Positions 18,472 to 28,473 of a DNA stretch of 64,000 nucleotides are shown piece by piece (within the stretch, counting starts at the first letter, position 1; every line of letters begins with the position of its first letter). Under the pieces are notes generated by a model, which was given only the letters and a program-made list of their open reading frames with translations, had not been told where the DNA came from and did not search any database. The position numbers and the translations under genes were made by a program. The stretch lies in assembly GCF_004104375.1 (NCBI RefSeq), contig NZ_QOVM01000007.1:169577-233576 (forward strand), in the 5' to 3' direction. This stretch comes from Leeuwenhoekiella aequorea (lineage in GTDB: Bacteria; Bacteroidota; Bacteroidia; Flavobacteriales; Flavobacteriaceae).

Positions 18472-19089
18472 CTAACTTTTTAATGAATTCTCAAAGGGTA
18501 CTCTATGTAAAATACTGCGACCTAATGTAACCTCATCTGCAAACTCTAGCTCGTCGCCTACCGCTATACCCCTAGCAATTGTGGAAGTTTTAATATTAAA
18601 ACTTTCAAGCTGTCTAAAGATGTAAAAATTGGTAGTGTCGCCTTCCATTGTAGAACTCAGCGCAAAAATAACCTCATCAACAAATCCCGACTTAACTTTT
18701 TCAATAAGCGAATAGATCGTTAAATCCTGAGGACCTATACCATCTAGAGGTGAAATTTTCCCTCCCAAAACGTGATACTGACCCCTATACTGACTCGTAT
18801 TTTCAATTGCCATAACATCGCGCACATCTTCAACCACACATATTATCGATGCATCCCGATTGGGATTTACACAGATCTCACATAATTCTACATCAGAAAT
18901 ATTGTGACAATTCTTACAGAATTTGATCTCTGTTCGTAACTTCAGTAAAGCTTGAGTGAGTAATTGTGTTTGATTTTCAGACTGTCGAAGTAAATGTAAA
19001 ACCAGCCTCAACGCAGTACGCTTACCAATACCCGGCAACTGTGACATTTCATAAACGGCCTGTTCTAATAATTTAGACGAAAATTCCAT
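18472..19089 (-). CDS. recR: recombination protein RecR
   Basis: 205 aa. Helix-hairpin-helix ([17 protein letters not shown]), a four-Cys zinc finger (Cys58, 61, 70, 73) and a Toprim domain ([14 protein letters not shown]) are in the expected order. It acts with RecO and RecF in gap repair, loading RecA. The start is ATG 19089 ([11 protein letters not shown]), matching family length; the ATG at 19110 adds seven unconserved residues. A housekeeping gene inserted between sugar-nucleotide genes and a glycosyltransferase. Confidence 0.96.
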   Translation of the reverse strand: MEFSSKLLEQAVYEMSQLPGIGKRTALRLVLHLLRQSENQTQLLTQALLKLRTEIKFCKNCHNISDVELCEICVNPNRDASIICVVEDVRDVMAIENTSQYRGQYHVLGGKISPLDGIGPQDLTIYSLIEKVKSGFVDEVIFALSSTMEGDTTNFYIFRQLESFNIKTSTIARGIAVGDELEFADEVTLGRSILHRVPFENSLKS

Positions 19090-19141
19090 AGTTGTAAAGT
19101 TAGAAAACATTTAGAGTAATTAATTCTTCAATAAGTTTTCC

Positions 19142-19990
19142 TTAACCTAATGCATCAAGCCAATTTTTAAATTTATACTTAAAAACCTGTGTGATTTTGG
19201 AGTTATCTAAAACACTATAAGAAGGTCTTCTGGCTTTCGTAGGAAATTCTGACGATTTAATGGCTGTAATTTCTGTGTGAGAATTATGCTTATTTAAAAT
19301 GGCTTTGGCAAAGTCAAACCACGTACAGCTCCCGCTATTACTAAAATGATAAATGCCGCGCGTTTCTGATGATAATTGGGGGAGATATCTTAAAATAAAA
19401 TCAGCTAATTCTTCTGCTCGTGTGGGACTCCCCCACTGGTCATTTACCACACTTAGAATTGTATTTTTATCAGCAAGATCTAAAATTGTTTTATAAAAAT
19501 TCTTTCCATAGTTACTGTAAAGCCAGGAAGTTCTTATAATCCAAAAGGCAGCTAAGTTTGAATTGAGAATGCTGTTCTCTCCCGCTAACTTAGAAGCTCC
19601 ATAAACCGTCTTGGGATTTGTCTCGCGTTCTTCGGTGTAGGGTTCTAACCCTTCTCCGTCAAAAACATAATCTGTTGAAATATGTATGAGTTTTGTTTCA
19701 TTTTCTTTACAAAATCTCGTGACTGTATTAACCGCCTCAGCATTTATTTGATAAGCTCGATCACTTTCTTCTTCTGCAAGATCAACATGCGTATAAGCTG
19801 CTGTATTAATTATTATATCTGGCTGAATAGTAGTCAGCACATCATAAACTTGTTTTACAGAAGTAATATCTAGGTTCTGTTTATCTAAAAAAGTAATTGA
19901 ATAATCCCAATTAGTTGAAATACTCTTGAGACATTGTCCCAATTGTCCGGAAGCACCCGTCACCACTATTTTAATAGATCTCTTAGACAT
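19142..19990 (-). CDS. rfbD: dTDP-4-dehydrorhamnose reductase
   Basis: 282 aa extended SDR. Rossmann motif GASGQLGQ at the N-terminus, NTAAYTHVDLAEE, catalytic YGASK and RTSWLYSNYGKNF are characteristic of RmlD. It carries out the last step to dTDP-L-rhamnose. It overlaps rfbC by eight bases. Confidence 0.95.
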   Translation of the reverse strand: MSKRSIKIVVTGASGQLGQCLKSISTNWDYSITFLDKQNLDITSVKQVYDVLTTIQPDIIINTAAYTHVDLAEEESDRAYQINAEAVNTVTRFCKENETKLIHISTDYVFDGEGLEPYTEERETNPKTVYGASKLAGENSILNSNLAAFWIIRTSWLYSNYGKNFYKTILDLADKNTILSVVNDQWGSPTRAEELADFILRYLPQLSSETRGIYHFSNSGSCTWFDFAKAILNKHNSHTEITAIKSSEFPTKARRPSYSVLDNSKITQVFKYKFKNWLDALG

Positions 19991-20537
19991 TTAACTGTGA
20001 TGTTATTGCTGCAAAATCTAAACCTTTGATATCTTTTTCTGAAAGAATAAAATTAACATCTGCAGGCCACACTTGAACATAGTTCTCATCATTATACTTT
20101 AGTGTCAATTCGTGCTCTGGATGGTAGTAATTGTCACAGCTATATGTGAAAATAGTATCTTCTTCTAAAACTAGGAAACCGTGTGCAAAACTGCGAGGAA
20201 CAAATAATTGCTTTTGATTTTCTGCTGTAAGATTCACTGAGTAATACTTACCAAAAGTAGGTTCTTCTTTTCTGAGATCTACAACCACATCTAAAACCGC
20301 TCCTTGAATAACCCGAATTAATTTAGCTTGACTAAAATTTCCTTTTTGAAGATGCAACCCTCTCAATACATTTTTTTGAGATTTAGACTGGTTATGTTGT
20401 ACAAAATAAGGTTTCAATCCCGTTGCTATCTCAAAAGACTTCGCATTAAATGCTTCAAAAAAATAGCCTCTGGAATCACCGAATACGCTAGGCTCCATCA
20501 ACCATAAATCTTTAAAACCTGTATCTATAAAATTCAT
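19983..20537 (-). CDS. rfbC: dTDP-4-dehydrorhamnose 3,5-epimerase
   Basis: 184 aa, a cupin fold of normal RmlC length. Motifs: [31 protein letters not shown] (catalytic His in RGLHLQ), [36 protein letters not shown]. It epimerises C3 and C5 of the 4-keto sugar. It overlaps rfbA by four bases and rfbD by eight. Confidence 0.96.
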   Translation of the reverse strand: MNFIDTGFKDLWLMEPSVFGDSRGYFFEAFNAKSFEIATGLKPYFVQHNQSKSQKNVLRGLHLQKGNFSQAKLIRVIQGAVLDVVVDLRKEEPTFGKYYSVNLTAENQKQLFVPRSFAHGFLVLEEDTIFTYSCDNYYHPEHELTLKYNDENYVQVWPADVNFILSEKDIKGLDFAAITSQLNV

Positions 20538-21394
20538 TCAACTAGTGTTTTTAGGTAGTTGCCATAGGCAGATTTACCATAATTTGAAGCTATAGCTTGT
20601 ACTTTCTTAGTAGAAATGTAATTCATTAACAAAGCAACTTCTTCAATACATCCTATTTTGTATTGCTGTCTGTGTTCAATTGCTTTTACAAAATCTGTAG
20701 CTTCATTAAGTGAATCTATCGTACCAGTATCGAACCAAGTCATACCACGATTCATTATACCTACTTTAAGTTCGCCCAACTCGAGATATTTATTTTGAAT
20801 GCTTGTTATTTCTACCTCTCCCCGATCTGAAGGCTCAACTTCTTTTGCAAAATCAACAACCCGGTTATCAAAAAAATACAAGCCCGGAATTGCATATTTT
20901 GATTTAGGGACTTGAGGTTTTTCTTCAATAGATAAAACAGTTCCATCAGAATCAAATTCTACCACTCCATATCTATTAGGATCTTTAACACGGTAAGCAA
21001 AGATTGCTCCACCCTCTATCTGTGTGTGATCTTGTAGCATTTTACTGAGTCCACTTCCATAGAAAATATTGTCTCCTAAGATAAGGGCAACAGAATCCGT
21101 ACCTATGAAATCTGCTCCTATAATAAACGCTTCTGCAAGACCATTAGGATGCTCTTGAATAGCATATTCAAACTTGCAACCCAGAGCAGAACCATCGCCT
21201 AATAAATTTTTAAACGCAGTCTGATCATGCGGAGTGGTGATAATAAGTATTTCTCGTATTCCCGCCAGCATTAAAGTCGAAAGCGGATAATAAATCATAG
21301 GCTTATCATAAACTGGTAATAATTGTTTACTCACTGCCACCGTTAAAGGATATAACCGAGTTCCAGAACCACCAGCGAGAATAATACCTTTCAT
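20534..21394 (-). CDS. rfbA: glucose-1-phosphate thymidylyltransferase
   Basis: 286 aa nucleotidyltransferase. [18 protein letters not shown] is the signature loop, with [25 protein letters not shown] and [12 protein letters not shown] downstream. It makes dTDP-glucose, the entry to the rhamnose pathway, and would be subject to dTDP-rhamnose feedback in this family. Confidence 0.96.
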   Translation of the reverse strand: MKGIILAGGSGTRLYPLTVAVSKQLLPVYDKPMIYYPLSTLMLAGIREILIITTPHDQTAFKNLLGDGSALGCKFEYAIQEHPNGLAEAFIIGADFIGTDSVALILGDNIFYGSGLSKMLQDHTQIEGGAIFAYRVKDPNRYGVVEFDSDGTVLSIEEKPQVPKSKYAIPGLYFFDNRVVDFAKEVEPSDRGEVEITSIQNKYLELGELKVGIMNRGMTWFDTGTIDSLNEATDFVKAIEHRQQYKIGCIEEVALLMNYISTKKVQAIASNYGKSAYGNYLKTLVE

Positions 21395-21403
21395 AAATTG
21401 AAA

Positions 21404-22453
21404 TTAAGAGTTTAAATAATGTGCGCTATAATAATTTTGGTACTTGCCGTTTTTGATATTGAGCAGCCAGTCTGTATTGGCAAGATACCAATCTACAGTT
21501 AATTCTAAACCTTCTTTAAATGTTACTGAAGGCTCCCACCCCAGTTCCTCTTTTATTTTTGAGGCATCTATCGCATAGCGTTTGTCGTGACCCGGCCTAT
21601 CTTTCACAAACTGAATTAATTTTGCACATGAACCCGGTTTACGATTTAATTTCTCATCCATTACTTCACAAAGTAATTTTACTAATTCCAGATTTTTCCA
21701 TTCATTAAATCCACCTACATTGTAAGTTTGTTTTAATTTTCCTTTGTTGAAAATGGTCTCAATAGCTTTTGCATGATCAACAACATATAACCAATCTCTG
21801 ATATAATCACCATCACCATATACAGGTAACATTGATTCTTCAATACAGTTATTAATAAATAGGGGTATTAATTTTTCAGGAAATTGATTAGGCCCATAAT
21901 TGTTACTGCAATTTGATATCTTATAGGGTAAGCCGTAGGTTTCACCATAAGACCTCACAAAATGATCAGAACTTGCTTTTGAGGCACTATACGGAGAGTT
22001 AGGATCATAAGCTGTAGTTTCTGTGAATAACCCATCTTGACCTAGCGTACCATACACTTCATCTGTACTTATATGATAAAACAAATTTGAGGTGTATGGT
22101 GTTTTCCAATATTTGAGACAGGTATTTAAAAGGTTTACAGTACCTATTATATTAGTCTTTACAAAAATTAAAGGATCTTTAATGGAGCGGTCCACGTGTG
22201 ATTCTGCCGCAAGATGGATCACCTTATCAAACTTGTATTGCGAGAATAAACTATCAATCTCTTCGAGGTTGTTGATATCACCTTTTAAAAATGTATAATT
22301 ACCTGCCTGTTCTACATCCTGAAGATTTTCAAGATTACCAGCATAAGTTAAAGAATCTAAATTATAGATATGATCTCCTTTTCTATTGTTAACAAAAAGC
22401 CTCACTACGTGTGAGCCAATAAAACCTGCACCACCGGTAATAAGTATATTCAT
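21404..22453 (-). CDS. rfbB: dTDP-glucose 4,6-dehydratase
   Basis: 349 aa extended [17 protein letters not shown] for NAD, HLAAESHVDRSI, HISTDEVYGTLG with the catalytic Asp-Glu pair, and YSASKASSDHFVRSY with the Tyr/Lys pair. It converts dTDP-glucose to dTDP-4-keto-6-deoxyglucose. It overlaps wecB by four bases; nine bases separate it from rfbA. Confidence 0.96.
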   Translation of the reverse strand: MNILITGGAGFIGSHVVRLFVNNRKGDHIYNLDSLTYAGNLENLQDVEQAGNYTFLKGDINNLEEIDSLFSQYKFDKVIHLAAESHVDRSIKDPLIFVKTNIIGTVNLLNTCLKYWKTPYTSNLFYHISTDEVYGTLGQDGLFTETTAYDPNSPYSASKASSDHFVRSYGETYGLPYKISNCSNNYGPNQFPEKLIPLFINNCIEESMLPVYGDGDYIRDWLYVVDHAKAIETIFNKGKLKQTYNVGGFNEWKNLELVKLLCEVMDEKLNRKPGSCAKLIQFVKDRPGHDKRYAIDASKIKEELGWEPSVTFKEGLELTVDWYLANTDWLLNIKNGKYQNYYSAHYLNS

Positions 22454-23577
22454 AATCGTTCTTTAATAATTTTTAAAATTCTCTGAGCAGTCTTGCCATC
22501 ACCATAAGGATTATGTGCCTGACTCATTTTATTATAAAGATTAGTATCATCCAGTAAATTAAGTATCGCCGTCATCATCTTCTTAGGGTCTGTACCTACT
22601 AGAAGTACGGTACCTGCCTCTACTGCTTCAGGTCGCTCGGTGGTTTCCCGAGTAACTAAAACCGGCTTCCCCAAGCCAGGAGCTTCTTCTTGTACACCGC
22701 CACTATCTGTTATAATTAAGTAGGAGTTATACATTATCCAAACGAAGTCTGGATAAGATAACGGTGCGATTAAAAATACATTGGAAATTCCACCTAAAAC
22801 TTCGTAAACTACTTTTTGGACTTTTGGATTAAGATGTACCGGGTAAATCAAATTTACATCTGTTCTGTTAAGCGCTATAGTCTTCAACACTTCACAAGTA
22901 CGTCGCAAACCTCCATTGAGATTTTCACGCCGATGCCCGGTTATTAGAATATTTTTTTTTGTAGAATCTAATAGTGGCCCAGTAAATTTTGGAGCTTGTT
23001 TATTAAGACTTTCTACAGTTGTGTGTAGTGCATCAATAACCGAGTTACCAGTAACAAAAATAGTATCCTCATCAATATTCTCTGCACGTAAATTAGCTTT
23101 TGAAATACCAGTAGGCGCAAAATGAAAGTCTGCAAGTCGGCCTGTAATTTGTCTATTCATTTCCTCCGGAAATGGAGCAAGTTTATTAAAAGTACGTAAA
23201 CCTGCTTCAATATGTCCTACTTTAGAACCTGCATAAAAAGCTGCTAAACTAGCAGCCATTGTCGTGGTTGTATCACCGTGAACAAATACTAAGTGAGGTT
23301 TGTAGTCTTCTAAAGGTGTTTTTAAAGCGTTTAGTACTCTACCCGTAAGATTGTATAAATTCTGATTTTCTTGCATTAAATCCAAATCGTAATCAGGAAT
23401 TATGTCAAAAAAATTGAGCACCTGATCTAACATTTCACGATGTTGTGCTGTGATACATACTTTGGTTTCAAAATGAGATGAAGCCTTGAAAGCAATTATT
23501 ACGGGAGCCATTTTTATGGCTTCGGGACGTGTCCCAAAGACAAATAAAACTTTTTTCAAGTCGCTAGAGTCTCCCAT
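22450..23577 (-). CDS. wecB: non-hydrolysing UDP-GlcNAc 2-epimerase
   Basis: 375 aa. [13 protein letters not shown] at the N-terminus, [44 protein letters not shown] and [18 protein letters not shown] are the WecB/MnaA motifs. It interconverts UDP-GlcNAc and UDP-ManNAc for envelope polysaccharide. It overlaps the upstream dehydrogenase gene by 14 bases. Confidence 0.95.
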   Translation of the reverse strand: MGDSSDLKKVLFVFGTRPEAIKMAPVIIAFKASSHFETKVCITAQHREMLDQVLNFFDIIPDYDLDLMQENQNLYNLTGRVLNALKTPLEDYKPHLVFVHGDTTTTMAASLAAFYAGSKVGHIEAGLRTFNKLAPFPEEMNRQITGRLADFHFAPTGISKANLRAENIDEDTIFVTGNSVIDALHTTVESLNKQAPKFTGPLLDSTKKNILITGHRRENLNGGLRRTCEVLKTIALNRTDVNLIYPVHLNPKVQKVVYEVLGGISNVFLIAPLSYPDFVWIMYNSYLIITDSGGVQEEAPGLGKPVLVTRETTERPEAVEAGTVLLVGTDPKKMMTAILNLLDDTNLYNKMSQAHNPYGDGKTAQRILKIIKERL

Positions 23578-24835
23578 CTACACCTTCTTTAAAAAAGCCT
23601 TTTACATCATAAACTATGGCATTTTCTGCTTTTAGTTTATTTATATCGAGTGTTTCGAACTCACGATGTCCTACAGCTAAAACTATTGCATTGAATTTAT
23701 TCTTATAAACCTCATCTAAAAGTTTAAACCCATACTCCTTCTTTACAAGTGTAGCATCTGCCTGAGGATCAAATACCGATACATTAGCACCGTATTCTTT
23801 TAAATCATTAATAATATCTATGACACGTGTATTACGCACGTCTGGACAATTTTCTTTAAAGGTAATTCCCAATATAAGAATCTCACTATTTTTTAACTTG
23901 ATGTCCTTTTGTGCCATAAGCTTTGCGACCTGTGATGCTACAAAGGGTCCCATACTATCATTTAGTTTACGACCTGCCAGTATTATTTCGGGATGATACC
24001 CCACCTGTATCGCTTTTTGTGCTAGGTAATATGGATCTACTCCTATACAATGTCCACCTACAAGTCCGGGTTTAAATGGTAAAAAATTCCATTTTGTTCC
24101 TGCTGCTTCTAGTACTTGTTGGGTATCTATATTAAGAAGATTAAAAATCTTTGCTAGTTCGTTCACAAAAGCAATATTTATATCACGCTGTGAATTCTCA
24201 ATTACCTTTGCGGCTTCAGCCACTTTTATTGAAGCTGCTTTATAGGTGCCTGCTGTAATTACAGATGCGTAAAGTTCATCAACTTTATTAGCAATTTCTT
24301 CAGTAGAACCAGAAGTTACCTTTCTAATTTTATCTACTGTATGTATTTTATCCCCGGGATTTATGCGTTCTGGAGAATACCCTGCATAAAAATCGGTATT
24401 AAACTTTAACCCGGACTCATTTTCAAGAATTGGCACACAAATCTCTTCAGTTACCCCCGGATAAACGGTAGACTCATAGATTACTATATCTCCAGTTTTG
24501 AGATATTGTGCTACAAGTTTGCTGGCTTTAATTAATGGTGATAAGTCTGGAGTGTTATTTTTATCAATGGGTGTAGGAACAGTAATGATAAAAACAGTAA
24601 CATTCTTTAAATCTTCTTTTGAAGTTGTACAATAAAGACCTTGCTCATCAGAATTCGCCGTTTTGAGAACCTGTTTCAGAATTAGCTCTTCTACTTCGCC
24701 AGTATGATCATAAGCCTTACATAAGTCTTCGATTCGGGATTCATTAATATCATAACCCACTACCGAATAACGTGATGCAAATAAACGAGCTAATGGTAAC
24801 CCCACATAACCCAACCCAATAATACCAAGTTTCAT
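23564..24835 (-). CDS. tviB: UDP-N-acetyl-hexosamine 6-dehydrogenase (TviB/WbpO-like)
   Basis: 423 aa. NAD-binding GLGYVG at 7-12, the middle helix [21 protein letters not shown], and catalytic Cys263 in [12 protein letters not shown]. The sequence is of the Vi-antigen TviB/WbpO type, which oxidises UDP-GlcNAc or UDP-GalNAc to the uronic acid, rather than a UDP-ManNAc (WecC) type; the exact substrate is inferred from similarity and the adjacent tviC-like gene. It lies two bases after tviC. Confidence 0.85.
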   Translation of the reverse strand: MKLGIIGLGYVGLPLARLFASRYSVVGYDINESRIEDLCKAYDHTGEVEELILKQVLKTANSDEQGLYCTTSKEDLKNVTVFIITVPTPIDKNNTPDLSPLIKASKLVAQYLKTGDIVIYESTVYPGVTEEICVPILENESGLKFNTDFYAGYSPERINPGDKIHTVDKIRKVTSGSTEEIANKVDELYASVITAGTYKAASIKVAEAAKVIENSQRDINIAFVNELAKIFNLLNIDTQQVLEAAGTKWNFLPFKPGLVGGHCIGVDPYYLAQKAIQVGYHPEIILAGRKLNDSMGPFVASQVAKLMAQKDIKLKNSEILILGITFKENCPDVRNTRVIDIINDLKEYGANVSVFDPQADATLVKKEYGFKLLDEVYKNKFNAIVLAVGHREFETLDINKLKAENAIVYDVKGFFKEGVDGRL

Positions 24836-24837
24836 TC

Positions 24838-25839
24838 TTAAGATTTCAAATTTTTCACATACCAGTCAACCGTCAGATCCAGACCCTTTTCTAAGCTATA
24901 TTCTGGATTGTAAGCCAGTAGATTATGTGCTTTAGTAATAGAAGCTAATGAATGCGGTACATCCCCTTCACGCTCTGGACCAAAGTTAGGCTGAAGATCA
25001 ATTACTTTATCATCATAATTTATAAGTCTATGCTTTAATAAATTTAATAGTTCTATTAGCGAGGTTCGCTCGGCGCAAGCAACATTGTAAGTCTCATTTA
25101 AAACACATTCACTGGTCGCTGTCAAAGCTAGTAAATTTGCCTGAACCACATTCTCAATGAATGTATAATCACGTGAGAAGGATCCGTCTCCATTTATTGT
25201 GGGACTCTTATGATTTAGTAATGCTTCTACAAATTTGGGGATTACTGCTGCATAAGCTCCATTTATATCTTGTTTTGGACCAAAAACATTAAAGTAGCGC
25301 AGCCCTATGCTATTGAAATCATAAGTTTTCTTATAAACCGAGGCATAATTTTCATTGACTAATTTTGTGAGTGCATACGGAGAAAGCGGTTCACCTATTT
25401 CACTTTCTATTTTGGGTAATGCCTGCGAATTTCCATAAGTTGAAGAACTTGCCGCGTATACGAAATTCTTTATTTCAGCAATTCGAGATGCTTCAATAAT
25501 ATTTAAAAACCCTGTGATATTTACTGCGTGAGTTGTTAAAGGGTCTTTTATACTACGAGGTACACTTCCTAGAGCGGCCTGGTGACTAACCCAGTCACAA
25601 CCTTGAGTAGCTTCCAGACAAATGTCATAATTGCGAATATCCCCTTCTATTAATTGAAAGTTAGGGTTAAACTCAAAATCCTGTATGTTTTTAAACTTAC
25701 CCGTCGAGAAATTATCTAAACAGCGCACCTTAGCGCCAAGCTGAAGTAATTTGTCTATTAGATGTGATCCTATAAAACCGGCTCCTCCGGTTACGAGAAT
25801 CACCTTATTTTTAAAGTCAAAACTTTCTAATATATTCAT
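24838..25839 (-). CDS. tviC: UDP-GlcNAc/GlcNAcA 4-epimerase (TviC/WbpP-like)
   Basis: 333 aa extended [35 protein letters not shown], and [15 protein letters not shown] with catalytic Tyr/Lys fit the TviC/WbpP group of N-acetylated sugar-nucleotide 4-epimerases. First gene of the minus-strand polysaccharide-precursor operon. A TAnnTTTG box lies 60 bases upstream. Confidence 0.85.
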   Translation of the reverse strand: MNILESFDFKNKVILVTGGAGFIGSHLIDKLLQLGAKVRCLDNFSTGKFKNIQDFEFNPNFQLIEGDIRNYDICLEATQGCDWVSHQAALGSVPRSIKDPLTTHAVNITGFLNIIEASRIAEIKNFVYAASSSTYGNSQALPKIESEIGEPLSPYALTKLVNENYASVYKKTYDFNSIGLRYFNVFGPKQDINGAYAAVIPKFVEALLNHKSPTINGDGSFSRDYTFIENVVQANLLALTATSECVLNETYNVACAERTSLIELLNLLKHRLINYDDKVIDLQPNFGPEREGDVPHSLASITKAHNLLAYNPEYSLEKGLDLTVDWYVKNLKS

Positions 25840-25898
25840 ACGGGGATGGGTGGGTTGATTTTGTGGCTTACGAATATATACTATACCGCAACCAAATT

Positions 25899-25906
25899 CA
25901 AATTTA
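25899..25906 (-). promoter_or_regulatory. candidate promoter of the tviC-rfbD operon
   Basis: The minus strand reads TAAATTTG, 60 bases upstream of the tviC ATG, in the divergent gap with dps. Confidence 0.45.
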
Positions 25907-26026
25907 ACTTATCCTTAACTACCCAACTTTCACCCAGTCCCCTATAAGGTTTTAACAGTTATTAATTCTTACCGTTAAATTTATATTAAACGCCTATAAG
26001 TGCATTATTTACGCTGCTAACAGTGG

Positions 26027-26034
26027 TAAATTTG
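26027..26034 (+). promoter_or_regulatory. candidate dps promoter
   Basis: TAAATTTG, 27 bases upstream of the dps ATG; an exact -7 box, but no clear TTG element at the usual distance. Confidence 0.5.
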
Positions 26035-26060
26035 ATTCAAACAATAAAATTTTCATAACT

Positions 26061-26552
26061 ATGAATTACCTCAATTTAGATACCGAAAAAACGAAGAAAA
26101 CTGTAAAAGAATTAAATACACTTTTAGCAGATTATCACCTTTACTATCAAAAATTAAGAAACTTTCACTGGAATATAATTGGTGAGAACTTTTTTGATTT
26201 ACACATTAAATTTGAGGAAATGTATAACGATACATTAATCAAGATTGATGAGATCGCAGAACGTATACTTACATTACGCTTTCAACCTGTGAGTAATTTA
26301 TCTGACTATATTAAAATGTCTGAGATTAAGGAATCACCAAGTGAGGTAAAAGACATTGAGATGATTGAAATCCTATTAGAAGATCACGGGAAGTTGCTAA
26401 TACAAATGCGCAAAACTGTTGGAATAGCTGATGCTGGTGGCGATGAAGGTACAATTGACCTTCTAGGTGCGTATATACGCGAACTAGAAAAAACAAGCTG
26501 GATGCTAGACACTTGGAAGATGAATAAAACCGCAAACCATAAAAAATCGTAA
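26061..26552 (+). CDS. dps: Dps-family DNA-protecting ferritin
   Basis: 163 aa, a four-helix ferritin-like protein. The Dps ferroxidase pattern is complete: His36 (HWN), His48 and Glu52 in the DLHIKFEEMY helix, Asp63 and Glu67 in KIDEIAERIL. It oxidises Fe(II) with peroxide and shelters DNA in stationary phase. The C-terminus is Lys/His rich (NKTANHKKS), a possible DNA contact. First of a plus-strand group with mscS 27 bases downstream. Confidence 0.94.
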   Translation: MNYLNLDTEKTKKTVKELNTLLADYHLYYQKLRNFHWNIIGENFFDLHIKFEEMYNDTLIKIDEIAERILTLRFQPVSNLSDYIKMSEIKESPSEVKDIEMIEILLEDHGKLLIQMRKTVGIADAGGDEGTIDLLGAYIRELEKTSWMLDTWKMNKTANHKKS

Positions 26553-26579
26553 ATTATACCATAAAACTAAATCCGATAT

Positions 26580-27527
26580 ATGTACATTATACAAGAAGCT
26601 ACAAACAGTGACTGGACCTTTGCTGGTTATGATTTTCATAAATTAATTGAGAAACTCCAAGGATGGGGTGAGAGCTTTATCCTTAAACTTCCTAATTTCA
26701 TAATAGCAGTTCTAGTTTTTATAGCGTTCTGGATTTTTGCTAAGTATGTATCAAAATTTGTACGTAAAATTTTGATGCGTACCGTTAAGCAAGATTCTAT
26801 TCGCATTATGGCTGGGAAGACCTCCTTTGCCATAACTGTTCTTATAGGCTTCTTTGTGGCATTGGGCATTATGGACCTAGACAAAGTACTTACGTCTGTT
26901 CTTGCAGGTGCTGGTGTCGTGGGTCTGGCAATTGGTTTAGCACTTCAGGGTACGCTTAATAATACTTTTAGCGGAGTAATATTAAGTTTTATGCCAAAAT
27001 TACAATTAGGTGACTGGGTAGAGTCTAATGATTATGCTGGTTTTGTAGACGAAATAACTTTACGCAATGTTACACTCAAACAGTCTGACAATAATTATGT
27101 AATCATACCGAATTCTAATATTGTAGATACTCCTTTCAAAAACTGGAGTCAAACGGCGCGATCTCGTGTATTCGTTAATTGTGGAGTAGGTTATGAAAGT
27201 GATCTTGAGCAAGTAAAAGAACTAACCTTAAAAACTCTAGCAGCAGAATTTGAACAATCTCCACGTGAAGAAATCGAATTTTTCTATGAAGGATTTGGAG
27301 ATAGTTCTATAAATTTTGTTGCCCGTTTTTGGTTTCCTGTTACTAAACGTAAAGATATGTTAGTAGCTCAGGACCGAGCGATAATTGCAATTAAGAAAGC
27401 TTTTGATGCTAATGATATTAACATCCCATTCCCAATACGCACATTAGATTTTGGTAAAAATAAATTCAGATCCGAGACGTTAACTATAGCAAACTCAAAT
27501 GGATTAGAATCTACTCAAGATAGCTAA
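26580..27527 (+). CDS. mscS: small-conductance mechanosensitive channel MscS
   Basis: 315 aa, close to E. coli MscS length. Three N-terminal membrane segments; TM3 carries the Gly/Ala-packed pore sequence LAGAGVVGLAIGLALQGTLNN. The beta domain (QLGDWVES) and the alpha/beta vestibule (about 190-290) follow. It releases solutes on hypo-osmotic shock. Its stop overlaps the start of the next gene (TAATG). Confidence 0.93.
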   Translation: MYIIQEATNSDWTFAGYDFHKLIEKLQGWGESFILKLPNFIIAVLVFIAFWIFAKYVSKFVRKILMRTVKQDSIRIMAGKTSFAITVLIGFFVALGIMDLDKVLTSVLAGAGVVGLAIGLALQGTLNNTFSGVILSFMPKLQLGDWVESNDYAGFVDEITLRNVTLKQSDNNYVIIPNSNIVDTPFKNWSQTARSRVFVNCGVGYESDLEQVKELTLKTLAAEFEQSPREEIEFFYEGFGDSSINFVARFWFPVTKRKDMLVAQDRAIIAIKKAFDANDINIPFPIRTLDFGKNKFRSETLTIANSNGLESTQDS

Positions 27528-28393
27528 TGATGTTAAAAAAACTTTTTGCTCTTTGTATACTTGCCAGCCTTATAGGATGTCAGGATTTTGGGGAGTTAAA
27601 TAAAATTGGTAGCCTTACCCGAAGCCTTTCTGAGGTATCGGGCATTGCTACTTTCAATGATGATTCATTAATCTATGCAATTGCAGATCACGGAAATCCC
27701 AATACGATCTACGGAATAAATACCCGCGGAAAAGTGATGCGTGAAATCATAATTAATAATGCTCCTAATGAAGATTGGGAAGATCTTGCGACAGATTATG
27801 ATGGCAATTTGTATATATCTGACACTGGGAATAATGAAAATGATCGTGCTGATCAATTTATATATATCCTGGACAATTTTAAAAATTCGATAAGTAAAGC
27901 AGATACTTTAAATGCTTCAAAAATAACCTTTACTCTTTCTGATCAGGTAAATTATCCTCCTAATCTTAGTGACCTCAACTTTGACATCGAAGCGTTGATT
28001 TATAAAGAATCTTATCTTTATATGTTTACGCGTAATAGAAGTAGAAATTTTGATGGTGTTACAAAGGTTTATAAGTTACCGGCACGGCCCGGTGATTTTG
28101 AAGCGCAACTTATAGATAGCTATACCGTTTGTGATAATCTAGAAACCTGCGCTGTAACTGGCGCCTCTCTTTCTCCTAGCGGTAAAACACTAATTTTACT
28201 TACCGCTGATAAAGTTCTTAAGTTTACCGGTTTTGAAGATGAAAAATTCTTCTCAGGTTATGTACAATCAATACCTTTCGGAAATACCTCTCTAAAAGAA
28301 GGTGTAACTTTCAAAAATGACTCAATTCTATATGTAGTTGATGAAATTAGAGCCCAGACCGGCGGAAATCTTTATGAATTCGATTTATATTAA
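27527..28393 (+). CDS. beta-propeller-like lipoprotein
   Basis: 288 aa with a lipoprotein signal (MMLKKLFALCILASLIGC, Cys18; start at the first of two adjacent ATGs). Repeating segments such as SGIATFNDDSLIYAIADHGNPNTIYGI, EDWEDLATDYDGNLYISDTGNN and GASLSPSGKTLILLTADK look like blades of a six-bladed propeller of the SdiA-regulated/NHL kind. Probable surface or periplasmic binding protein; ligand unknown. Translationally coupled to mscS. Confidence 0.7.
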   Translation: MMLKKLFALCILASLIGCQDFGELNKIGSLTRSLSEVSGIATFNDDSLIYAIADHGNPNTIYGINTRGKVMREIIINNAPNEDWEDLATDYDGNLYISDTGNNENDRADQFIYILDNFKNSISKADTLNASKITFTLSDQVNYPPNLSDLNFDIEALIYKESYLYMFTRNRSRNFDGVTKVYKLPARPGDFEAQLIDSYTVCDNLETCAVTGASLSPSGKTLILLTADKVLKFTGFEDEKFFSGYVQSIPFGNTSLKEGVTFKNDSILYVVDEIRAQTGGNLYEFDLY

Positions 28394-28473
28394 TACCTAT
28401 TGAATTTATTTACCGGGCAACTTCTTAAATAGAATTTCGTTTTATAGTATTTTACCTCAAAGTTAAGATCACT

